Assembly (NCBI GenBank): GCA_019279435.1
Contig: JAAALK010000287.1
Coordinates: 15,562,162 to 15,626,161 of the forward strand
DNA: 64,000 nt
Direction: 5' to 3'
Source of the DNA: Zizania palustris
Taxonomy: Eukaryota; Streptophyta; Magnoliopsida; Poales; Poaceae
Both the position numbers and the translations under genes were made by a program. Numbering within the stretch: the stretch's first letter is position 1; each line of letters starts with the position of its first letter. Positions 21,855 through 32,639 of this stretch are shown here, one piece after another. The notes under the pieces were generated by a model that saw only the letters and a program-made list of their open reading frames with translations, ran no database searches and was not told the origin of the DNA.

Positions 21855-24800
21855 TCATATGAGTCTCACACCCATCTCTCTCGATGCATTTTCTATCACA
21901 TTACGTGATAGCCCTTTTGTAAAGGGATCTTCCAGATTTTTGTCAATTTGAATATAAGTCATACTTTTAGCTTTGAAGTTTCTGAACTTTCTAACAAACT
22001 TCAATCGTCTTTTAACGTGTCTTGATGACTTCACATTATCCTTAGAACTGTTCACTTTGACTATCACAACTTGATTGTCACAGTTCATAAGGATAGATGG
22101 TACTGGTTTTTCAACCACGGGTAAGTCCATCAATAGATCATGCAATCATTCTGCCTCTATAGCTCTTGCATCTAAAATAGTAAGTTCTTCTTCCATGGTT
22201 GACCATGTCAAAATGGTCTGTTTGCAAGACCTCCATGATATTACACCACCTCCAAGAGTAAATACATACCTAGTTGTGGCATAAAAGCTCATCAACATCA
22301 GATATCTAGTTCGAATCACTATATCCCTCAAGCACAACGAGGTGCCTAGAATAATGAATCCCATAACTCATAGTACCTACTAAGTAGCGCATAACTCTTT
22401 CAAGTGTAAGCCAGCGATCACAACCCGGGTTGGACATGAACCTACTCAATTTTCTCACATCAAATGATATGTCGGGTCTCGTTGCACTAGCTAGGTACAT
22501 GAGTGAACCAATTATCTGAGAGTATCTCAGTTGATCTTTAGTAATTTTCTTATTCTTTTGAAGTGTCACACTAGGATCATAAGGTATTGGAAAAGGCTTG
22601 CTGTCTTTATAGCCAAAATGACTCAAGACCTTCTCAACATAATGAGATTGCGGAAGTGTAATCCCATTCTCGACCTTATTTAGTTTAATGTTAAGAATAA
22701 CATCAGCTTTTCCCAGATCATTCATATCAAAACTCTTTGATAAGAAAGACTTTACCTCATTGATCGCATCAATGTTTGTGCCAAAAATCAGTATGTCATC
22801 GACATACAAACATAATATAATTCCTTCACCCCCACCATGTCGATAGTAGACACATATATCATCCTCGTTTATGACAAAGCCCATAGAAGTTAGAGTTCTA
22901 TCGAACTTCTCATGTCATTGCTTAGGTGCTTGTTTCAGGCCATACAAAGACTTTAATAATTTACACACCTTGCTCTCTTGACCCTTCACTACAAACCCAT
23001 TAGGTTGATCCATGTAGATCTCCTCAACCAACTCTCCATTCAAAAAATCTATCTTTACATCCATTTGATGAATGATAAGATCATATGAGGCTGCTAGGGA
23101 AAGCAATGCTCTGATTGTGGTTAGTCTAGCGACAAGTGAATAGGTATCAAAAAAGTCTTCATCTTCCTTTTGTGTATAACCTTTGGCCACAAACCGAGCT
23201 TTGTACTTCTCAACAGTACCATCAGACATAAGCTTCTTCTTGAAAACCCACTTACAACCCATGGTTTTGCAACCATACGGTCGATTAGTCAGTTCCCACG
23301 TACCATTGGATAGAATCGAGTCCATCTCATTATGGATAGCTTCTTTCCAATCATTTGCATCCGGAGATGCATATGCCTTGGTAATGGTAGTAGGAGTGTC
23401 ATCCATAAGGTACATAGTGAAATTGTCACTAAAGAATTTTGCAACCCTTTGTCTCTTACTCCTTCTTGGAGCTTTATTGTCATCCCCTCAAATATTTCCT
23501 TCAATTGATTATGTTGTTCAGAAGACTTGAAATTAATCATTATACTAGGTTTAGGAATTATAGGTACATAGTGAAATTGTCAGTAAAGAATTTTGCAACC
23601 ATTTGTCTCTTACTCCTTCTTGGAGCTTCATTGTCATCCCCCTTAAAGATTTCTTTAAATTGATTGTGTTGTTCAGAAGACTCGAAATTAATCATTATAC
23701 CAGGTTTAGGAATTATCTCAGTAGAATATCTAACAATGTTATGTATACCTTTCAAAGAAAACATATTCTCAAAAAATGTTGCATCACATGATTTTAAGAT
23801 AGTATCAACATACATATCAGGCATCTCAGATTTTACCACCAAAAATCTATATGCCATACTCCTCTGAGCATAGCCTAGAAAGACGCAATCCACTATCTTA
23901 GGTCCTAGATTGCGTTTCTTCACGATAGGGACATTGACTTTCGCCAAACATCCCCAAGTACGCAAGTAAGATAGTTATGGTTTTCTTCCAATCCATATCT
24001 CATATGGAGTTTGATCTTTATTCTTGTTAGGAACTCTATTTAGGACGTGACTCGCAGTTAGTAGAGCCTTCCCCCACCATGCCTTTGATAAACCGGTAGT
24101 ATCTAACATGACATTAACCAAGTCAGTTAGTGTGTGGTTTTTCCTCTCGGAAATCCCATTCGACTCAGGCGAATAGGGAGGCATCCTTTCATGAATAATC
24201 CAGTGTTCCTCACAAAATTCATCAAATATTTTGAGAAAATATTCACCGCCCCGATCATACCTTAGACGTTTAATCTTTCTCTCTAGATGATTTTCAACTT
24301 CAGCTTTATAGATTTTAAAGTAGTCTAATGCCTCATCCTTAGTTCGCAATATATATATACATACCAAAATCTAGATGCATCATCAATAAAAGTCATGAAA
24401 TATCTCTTTTCACCCTTTGTCAACACACCATTTATCTCGTAGAGATCATAATGTATGAGTTCTAGATGTGTTGAGTTTCTCTCCTCAGCCACCTTGTGAG
24501 GCTTTTGGGGTTGCTTTGATTGCACACACTATGGCACTTAGAACCTTTGAAAATTGTGAAATTTAGAATTAAACACATGCTGGACAAACGAGATATCAAG
24601 CCAAAATTAATGTGACATAAACGTGAATGTCAAATACTCGCATCATCATTAATGTTGCCACTAATATTATTCACTGACTTATTAGTAAAATCAGAAAGGG
24701 AAAAATGGAACATACCTCCGCAATCATAGCCTTTACAAATGAATTGTCCATGTTTTGATAATACTAATTTATTAGACACTAAGACTACCTTAAACCCGTC

Positions 24801-25935
24801 CTTCAACAGAACGGAGTCGCTAACGAGATTCTTGTTGATTGTAGGGACATGCTGCACGTTCCTTAGTTGCACAATCTTTCCCGAAGTAAACTTCAGATCT
24901 ACCGAGCCAACACCATGAATAAAAGCATGTGACTCATTCCCCATTAGGACGGAAGAATCTCGAACAGTATGATAAGAGAAAAACATAGAGATGTCACCAC
25001 TCACATGAACATTGGCACCCATATCAAACCACCAGTTGGTAGTTTGACATACCAAAAGTACAATAAATGGATTATCGTACCCATCCTCAGTATTGCCGAT
25101 GGTCACCATGTTGACATTCGTATCTTTTTGTCCTTTGCGGTCTGCAAGATCTGGACAATCCTTAGAGAAATGTCTTAGTTCACCGCAAGTGAAGCAATTC
25201 AACTCGACTATGTTTTTCTTCTTTTTGAAGGTAGTGGTTCTCAAAACCTTGTTTGGCTTATGTTTCCCTTTTCTCTTGTTATGTGGGGATTTCTGTATCC
25301 AAGTTGGCGCTAGACTGACCCTCGCCCTCTTTCTTAGAAGCGTCCTTTTCCCGAGCATTATCTTCAACATCAAGAGATGCTATCAGGTTTTCAACTCATA
25401 TCTCATGTCTCTGATGTTTTAGAGTAGTGGCGAAGTTCCTCCACGAAGAATGTAACTTTGCAATAATGCACCTATCCACAAAATTGTCAGGTAGAGGACA
25501 CTTAACGATGTCAAGTTCCTTGACAATGCACACAACCTCATGAGCGTGTTCTACCATAGAACGGTTGTTCACCATCCTATAGTCGTGAAAGCTCTTCATG
25601 AGGTATAGTTCACTGCCTGCATCTGATGCACCATATTTTGTAACCAGAGCATCCCACAATTCTTTCGCATCTATCACAGTGATGTAAACATCACACAGAC
25701 GGTCAGAGATCATGCCTAGAATGCATCCCACGAAGAGACTATTGGCCTTTGTGAACTTCTTCTCATTAGAAGAGAGTTCACTTTTAGATTTGTCAAGTCT
25801 TACTTCCCATACATTCATAGCAGTATGCCAGAGACAGATGTTTGCTTGTCATCTCTTAAAATGCACACCAGAGAATTGTTTTTGGCCTTAGTGCATCCAC
25901 AAATCCATTCATTGCATTAATCGCAGATTGCCTAT
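21855..25935 (-). pseudogene. Copia 1 gag-pol polyprotein, multiply broken
   Basis: Domains from right to left are gag (about 25930-25396), a CCHC knuckle (CFTCGELRHFSKDC, about 25196-25154), protease (WWFDMGANVHVSG, about 25034), integrase (YDRGGEYF, PYSPESNGISERKN; 24525-23558), reverse transcriptase (WVFKKKL, KARFVAKGYTQ, LYVDDILIFG near 22806) and RNase H to 21855. Frames change repeatedly, and there are stops, such as TGA in the gag start region where Trp is expected. A 154-bp tandem duplication lies between IN and RT. It cannot encode a complete polyprotein. Confidence 0.88.
23408..23716. repeat. 154-bp tandem duplication inside copia 1 pol
   Basis: Copies 23408-23561 and 23562-23716 both begin AGGTACATAGTGAAATTGTC and end TTTAGGAATTAT, with several mismatches. 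The second copy keeps the reading better, so the first is probably the redundant one. Confidence 0.85.
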
Positions 25936-25951
25936 AATAAGGTTTTTGAAT

Positions 25952-26771
25952 TGTTAGAATATTAGGAAATTTCACGACTAATTTTTGAATAAGATAATTC
26001 ATGACATCCGCTAGATTTAGCATAAACACAGTAACCATGTTGTCACAAAGCATAATTAAGAACCTTACAGGAAAGTAAACCACATATTGTACGGTTAACG
26101 AAGACGAATTTGTAGTTGGTGTAGAAGTACTCCTCCTTATGGTGTTGGATCATAGCACCCAACGATAACCGATAGTAGATGTAGATGGAAGACGCGCCGT
26201 GATGATGAATCTAAGCATTCACGCAGAGCGCTTCTCAAAAACTTTATTTGTCCTCTCCTAGTGCAAGATCACAAGGATGATAGATTTCAGAGACCTGCTC
26301 TTCCATTCTCGGTGCATGACGACGAACGGAATGGAGCAGACCACAGTGGTAGCACAACAAAGAGAAAGGAAAACTAGAACCCTATCCGGTTCTGTTATGA
26401 TTCTCCCTTGCTGATTCGGCCAAATCTACGAGTATTTATATGAAAGCATCCCGATCTCGTGTCATGATCACGATCTCAATCAAGTCGGTTTCCATATAAC
26501 CATATCCCATAAACTTCGTCAAGTTACTAAAGAATCGGAACAAGAAAAGGAAAGATCATATCTCCACAAGGCAAGGAGTTGGATTCTAGGAATATGTGGT
26601 CGAGCTCGGCAAGCCGACCCCTAGATCCTAAGTCCCAACTCAGATTAAGTACTCGGTAGTGCTGACCCCGACTCCCGAGTCTTGGTACAGATTCTGCACT
26701 CGGCTCGGGCCTTTGAGATTTATTTAGGAATTTCTGAAATATTCATATAGATTTATTCCAAAATTCCAGCG
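25952..26771 (-). repeat. 5' LTR of copia 1
   Basis: 820 bp homologous to the 3' LTR, with scattered indels. The sequence just inside it does not match the common iMet primer site, so the primer tRNA is unclear. Confidence 0.8.
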
Positions 26772-27814
26772 ATATCAACCTTCATGTAATTGAGATGTCA
26801 TGGCTAACATGAAATAATTTAGAATAAGACTTTTATATTTTTACTCTCTATGGTCCAAAAGCTAAGGCTGAAAATATAAGGCAACAACAAATTAAAAAAT
26901 TCTAAATTTTAAAATTGGTTGAGGTTTATACCAATAGAATATGGATAAAGTTTCAATCAGCTGGCGGTCTCCAAAGAGTTTGAGTATTGATCCCCTTGCA
27001 CTATATCATCAATAGCTAAAAATTAAAATTAACATTAAAATTAAAATTAGAACCATCTATATGAAAACAAGCAACGATATATTTTTTAGGAAAAAGTCCA
27101 AATTGCTACTCTGAACTATCGCCAACGATTAAATAACCCCATGAACAATAAAACGGTTTAAACAAATCCCGAAAATTTTAAAATTAATTTACTGTTCAAC
27201 TTAATGAGCGGTTTCGCTGATGTTGATATGGAGGTTTGGCAGTTATTTCTTACGTGGATGACATGTCATGTGCTGAGCTAGCTTGTTTTTTATGTGCAAA
27301 GTGTTCGATGAAACGCTAGAGCACTTATCTATTTTGCAGCATCCGTGTAGCGGCAGCAGCCAGTCCATGCGCAATGCGTAACTGGTGCCAGTCATTGTGC
27401 GCTTGTAGTGTGTTCTGCCCACGCTGCGATTATGTTCTGCCATGCGTGCACGCTCACACCTATGCAACGCTTGCATTCATCGTGCACCCAACACTAGCTA
27501 GGCCACACCGCTCGAAGCTACGACCTCGCCTATTCTACTTCGATGCCTCGCACCGCACCGCTAGGGGTTGTAGATCATGATCCCAAGCTCGTTGGAGCTC
27601 ATCGCAGCCATAGCTCTCTAGCAATGAAAGCTCTCTTTCTGCCCTTTGGCTCATTGTAGCCAGGCTTCTATAAAGTGTTGTAGCTCGATCCGACTGTAAG
27701 GTATGGTTTTTAGTACCTCCCATTCGATCGGTGAAAAATTCCTCCGTTCATCGTTAGAGCCCCACTGTCATTCTACCGAGCCACCACCATTCCTAGCTGC
27801 ATAGCAAATACGTA
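26772..27814. other. Intergenic stretch between copia 1 and CACTA 2
   Basis: AT-rich to 27280, including an AAAAAGTCCAAATTGCTAC...CTGAACTATCGCC block of the kind common in grass repeats. Then a GC-richer stretch (27330-27730) shows no convincing coding signal on either strand. Confidence 0.35.
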
Positions 27815-29364
27815 CACTATAGGAAAACTCAAATTTGTCGAGTGTCGTCAACTTTGCTGAGTGTATTATTTCGAGCACTTGATAAAAATGAGTTTGCCGA
27901 TCATTTTTTAAAAAACACTCGGTAAACTATAAACACTAAGCAAACCAATTGTTTACCGAGTGGTTTTTAAAATAAACTCGACAAAAAATGGTACTAATAG
28001 AAGTCGTAATAGTGTGCTTGTGCGTCAATTTTTTTCCAGGTTTACCGAGTGTTTTTTAAAAAACCACTCGGAAAACCAAAAAAACCATTATTTTATGTGA
28101 AATAATGTTCTTAGTCTATTTGATGTGTAACATGATTTGAGCTTAAATATTTTTATACACTCAAAATACAACATATCTTATTCCATGTAAAATTTGTGTA
28201 TTTTTTATAGGTCATTTTGCTATTTTTAATTTATTATGTTTGTTTCTAGGATTTAAATTGAAATAGGTGAAATTTGAACTACAAGTGCATGAAATAATGA
28301 ACCAAATTTTTTATAAAAATCATATTCATATTACTCACACTATTTTTAGGCATTACACCCTAAATTGAAAGAAATTTTAAAAATATAGGTTGTGACACTC
28401 TATGGGCAACGTGGAGCTTATTAGTTTTTAAATTCTAAAAAAATCAAATGAAAAAAATTTTGCAAGGAAAAGAATAAAAAAAATTGACAAAAAAATTTAA
28501 AATGTTTGTCGAGTGCCAAATATAAGGCACTTGGCAAATAATTTCGTTTCCTACGGAATTTTCCTACAAAATTTAAAAATCAACGCACCTTTCTTTACAA
28601 TTTTTGCATGTTTATATAGATAACCCTCCATGCGTGCTCACTCCTCCATTCCTTCTCCCTCCTCCCTCCTTCCTCCCCTCCCCAGAGAGCCATCAGCGCT
28701 ACTCTACTACTCGTCCCCGCCCTAACATGGCACGACGTTGTGCGCCGCCCCACCACTCGCCATCCTGACGTCATCCTAGCGCACGCTGGAAAGTCCTTCC
28801 CCAACACGACAACGCACCATGCCCCAATGTCGTGTTGCTCACCGTCCCGACGTCGACCCTCCCCACCCCAGCCTGGCAACGTGTACCACAATGCATCATT
28901 CTAATGCCATCCCTTCGCGTCCCGCCCAGCCCCACCCCAATGTGGTGCCATGCCCCGGTGCCCCGCCACACGCCGTTCCTCCCCGCATCGGCACTGTGGC
29001 ACCGCGCCACGCCCCGGCGCCCCACGGCATGGCGTTGTCGTCTCGCCTCGCCATGTGTTAGATGAAATAGAGTCACACATGTGTCCTGTTTTCTTTTCTG
29101 TTTTTCTCTTCATTGAGTGCCTAATTTTGACACTTGGCAAATTCGCGTCATGTCTGTGAATGCACGGTGAAGTTACTTTTTTGCCGAGTGTCGTTGGTGG
29201 CGTCGATTGCCCAACTAAAAACACTTGGTTAACCCTTGTTCGTCGAGATAATAATTGTCGAGTTTGGTTCGCCGAGTGCAATACTCGGCGAACCCTTCGC
29301 CGAGTGATTTTTTGGGTTCACCGAGTGCTTGTGGCACTCAACAAACTACTGCTTTCCCATAGTG
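27815..29364. mobile_element. CACTA element 2, 1550 bp, non-autonomous
   Basis: The ends are CACTATAGGAAAAC and, inverted, CACTATGGGAAAGC. Flanking trinucleotides are GTA and ATA, one mismatch from a duplication. Degenerate TTTGCCGAGTG units lie near both ends (27830-28080 and 29110-29345). The middle contains an AT-rich block (28080-28600) and a CCCCRCC-rich block (28620-29050) without a transposase. It ends 23 bp from the copia 2 3' LTR. Confidence 0.85.
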
Positions 29365-29387
29365 ATAGCTCCATTTCATGATATAAC

Positions 29388-29722
29388 TATGAATTTTTCT
29401 TTATGGGAAGTAGTACCTTCATCTAGTCTGTAGTTTATTGATTTATATGATTCCAAAAGTTGAAATTGTGGCACTTACAGATATTATCGTATGCAGTCAA
29501 GAGTCCGTTCTACTTACAATCCAGAATATAGCTACCATGACATTATCGTATGTGTTGTAATCCCTATCACATGTGCTGGCATCCTTATCATATGTGTTGG
29601 CTACCTTATCTATCCTAACAACCTAGCAGTGCTTATGTACCTTGATTGCATGCCTAACACAATGCATAGAATAGAAGAGTTACAGTTTAACATGACACGC
29701 TAACTGGACTCATTGTTTAACA
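29388..29722 (-). repeat. 3' LTR of copia 2 (Hopscotch-like), 335 bp
   Basis: On the coding strand it starts TGTTAAACAATG, preceded by the purine tract TAAGGGGGAG. On the plus strand its outer end reads TATGAATTTTTC, nearly matching TGTGAATTTTTC next to the primer site at 61949. This ties the two ends of one copia element together. Confidence 0.75.
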
Positions 29723-29744
29723 CTCCCCCTTAATCTTAACTTCC

Positions 29745-31087
29745 TAATTTGATATTAAACTTAAAATTCTCTAGTTGTCGGACTGGTAGAGATTTAGTAA
29801 ATCCATCTGCAACTTGATCTCATGTTGGTACAAACTCAAGTTCCAAAAGTTTTTGCTGAACTCTCTCTCGTACAAAATGATAATCAACCTCAATATGTTT
29901 CGTCCTAGCATAAAAAACTAGATTAGCATACATATATTTTGCACCTAAATTATCACACCATAATCTGGTTGTAGGAGGACTTCATATTTGTAGTTCGGCC
30001 AACAGCGTCTGAATCTACATGATTTTTGTTGTTGTGTTTGCAAGAGCCTTGTATTATTCTTCTGTACTCGACCTTGACATTGTTGCCCATTTTCTAGCAC
30101 TCAAGGATACCCAATTATCTCCTAAGAAAACTGCAAAAACCTCCTATTGACTTTCTATCATCCAACCTACCAACCCAATCAACATATGAATAACCACTAA
30201 CTTGCATTGATTTTGATTTACTAAGTGTTAGTCCAACATGTGTTCCTTGTTTTATGTACCTAAATATCCTTTTCACAACTCCCCAATGAGTTGTTGTGGG
30301 CGCATGTAAGAACTGGCAAACTTTGTTAACTGAATAAGCTATATCGGGTCTGGTTAATGTCACATATTGTAAAGCACCTACAACACTTCTATAGTTGGAA
30401 TCATCATTATTTCCTAGTTGCTCTCCCTCGTGAGCAGATAATTTCTCACTGGTAGACAAAGGTGTATTGACAGATTTGCAATTAGCCACACCAACTTTAT
30501 TTAGTAAATCATTAGCATACTTGCCTTGTGATAACATGATGCCATTCGGTTTCCTGGTTACTTCAATTCTAAGGAAATAATGTAGGTCCCCTAGATCCTT
30601 GAGAGCAAAGTCTTTCTGTAAATCTTTCAAAAGAGCTGACATTGCATGTTGTTCAGAACTTGCCACAATGATATCATCAACATAAATAAGGAGAAACATG
30701 GTTACACCATTTTTTATAGAAGAATAAGGAGTTGTATGATTTTAATCCTCTGAAGCCTAATTCACATAATTTTGTGCTTAATCTAGAAAACCATGCTCTT
30801 GGGGCTTGTTTCAATCCATAAAATGTCTTATCTAGTTTACAGATGTAATTGAGATGATTATTATCTTCAAAACCAGGTGGTTGTTGCATATATACCTCTT
30901 ATTCTAAAAAATCATGTAAAAAGGTATTTTTAACATCTAGCTGACGTAACGTACACCTTCTAGAAATGGCAACAGAAAGGATAATTCTAATTATTGTAGC
31001 CTTAACAACATGACTAAATGTATCTTCATAATCTATACTATATCTTTGTTTGAAACCTTTTGCAACCAGTCTTGTTTGCCCCCTCAC
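29745..31087 (-). pseudogene. Copia 2 (Hopscotch-like) RT and RNase H, 5'-truncated
   Basis: The minus strand encodes the palm of reverse transcriptase (RLVAKGFKQRYSIDYEDTF, LRQLDVKNTFLHDFLE, YGLKQAPRAWF, YVDDIIVASSEQ near 30684) and RNase H (TRPDIAYSVNKVCQF, WCDNLGAKYM, ARTKHIEVDYHFVRERV, DQVADGFTKSL). Several frame changes and TAG/TGA stops are present. Coding ends abruptly at about 31087, where a Tat LTR begins. The wording resembles maize Hopscotch. Confidence 0.85.
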
Positions 31088-32305
31088 TTAGGTCAGTTCG
31101 ACGATCCAAAAGTGTGCGGATACTTGGGAACAAGCCTAAACGTGACACAACACTGACGTCGCGTTCCGACTACCCTTAACAGTGGCAAGGAGGGTGTAGT
31201 CACCAAGTAATCATATCACATATAAATAATCCAATTAGCCAAAATATATAGATAAAATATTCCAATCGGCCGAACGAAGCCTGATTGATACAAAGTTTAC
31301 TATGTGAAGGGTCACCGAAGGGGGCCTTCGGCATCTAGTGCGAAGGGTGCGTTGAAGGTACCTTCGGCGTTCGGATCAATCTAGCCAAAGACAGGCTTCG
31401 AACAGATCTCTGACGCGAAATCACCTCTGAACGATAAGGTTCGGTGCGAAGTCTCAGACACAACAGAATCCAACGCAACATGCTGGCACGACTTCATACG
31501 ATGTGGAGTGTTGGCGTGAAGAGGCCTAATGCGAAGCATCTTGATGTGACCCCGGCGCAAAGCAGCCCTGATGTGTAATGGATCTAGTACGTAGGACTTG
31601 ACTAGACCGACAACAGCGTGACGGATCCGACATGGGCGAACGAAGCAGAGTTCCACCGAAGGGTGCTCTAGCAGCCTCCCAAACCAGTTTCCTATCTCCG
31701 AAAACCTTCAGCAAAAGGGGCTCCGACCGTGAAACATGCATCAGAATAGAAATAGGGTGCCAATTCGGCCTGAAGACTAGATTTACTAAGTGTTGCAGTA
31801 GGTAAACAAAGGTAGCAATCTGTTATGTAGATTAACGGATGGTTCGCAGGCGAGCCAACAAGGTGATAGCAATCTATTACGTAGATTAACGAATGTTTCA
31901 CAGGCGAAACAACAAGTCTTACCACTGTTACGTCACGATCGGTAGAGGGCTTCCAGGCAAGCCCACGAAGGATATACAGAAACGTAAAGAAAGGTAAAGT
32001 ATGGTTGAAAGCTAGGGCTTTGTGATTGATTTGTTGTGCGGGTGGTTTATGAATCGGCCTCACCCCTATATTTATAGGGCTAGTCTTCTTATCTCTAATA
32101 TTAATCTGATAAGATTCAGCTTAATCAAGTTTAGGGATAAAAACAACCAGAATCAATATCAAACTCTATCTTCGAAGCCAGCTCGAAGTGGGCCTTCGGC
32201 AGGCCCGCCGAAGCCTGCTCCTCGGGCTGAAGTTCGGTGGAGCAGGCCTCTGAAGGGCCTTCGGGCTGAAGTCAGCAGGCTGCTAACAGGCTTCCGAAGC
32301 CTCAT
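31077..32305 (-). repeat. Tat-type LTR fragment, minus orientation, both ends truncated
   Basis: Read on the minus strand this matches the Tat LTRs at 45301-46151 and 57571-58533. It includes the TATAAATATAGGGGTGAGG promoter block, paired ACAGATTGCTACC segments and the ending CACTTTTGGATCGTCGAACTGACC...GGGGGCA. It lacks the LTR start and the last bases (CATTTCTGTGTCAACA). It is clearly diverged from the plus-strand copies, so it comes from another element. Confidence 0.8.
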
Positions 32306-32639
32306 GCAGATGATACACTATATCGTTGAACTATTGATGGAGTATTATTAAAATGTTGATCGGAAAGTTCAGCGACAAGCGTTTAAATTCATATTGCTAG
32401 ATGATACACTATATCGCCGAACTATTGATGGAGTATTGTTAAAATGTTTAGACAATGAACAATCCCAGGTGGCTATGGGGAAAGTCCATGAAGGGCTTTG
32501 TGGCACTCATCAGTTGGCCCAGAAAATGAGTTGGATGCTCAAGAGAGCAGGTTTCTACTGGCCGACTATGACTGAGGATTGTTTTAAGTATTATAGAGGG
32601 TGTGAGGCATGTCAGAAGTTTGGCAATATTCAGTTAGCT
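32306..32639 (+). pseudogene. Tat-type integrase fragment A, zinc-binding part
   Basis: Encodes the HHCC region of a Ty3/gypsy integrase (VHEGLCGTHQLAQKMSWML, then CEACQKFGN). The stretch begins with a duplicated GATGATACACTATATCG block (32307 and 32400), a junction scar. It is cut at 32639 by the Tekay element and continues at 44893. TSD TAGCT (32635-32639). Confidence 0.85.

Larger units (their letters stand above)
20294..26771 (-). mobile_element. Ty1/copia retrotransposon 1 (Tnt1/Tork-like), both LTRs present
   Basis: Direct repeats of about 0.85 kb (20294-21149 and 25952-26771) enclose a minus-strand copia polyprotein relic. Both LTRs show the T(G/A)TTAGAATATTAGG start and TTCCAGC(A/G) end. 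The flanking five bases are ATATA and ATATC, a decayed duplication. The LTRs differ by many substitutions and small indels, so the insertion is old. Domain order gag-PR-IN-RT-RH is copia type. Confidence 0.9.

Noticed and set aside
27535..27723. 62-codon minus-strand frame near CACTA element 2
   Set aside because: No recognisable motif, splice context or composition typical of coding sequence.
31077..32305. Possible inverted copy of the Tekay LTR
   Set aside because: It matches the Tat LTRs (TATAAATATAGGGGTGAGG block, CACTTTTGGATCGTCGAACTG ending), not the Tekay LTR.
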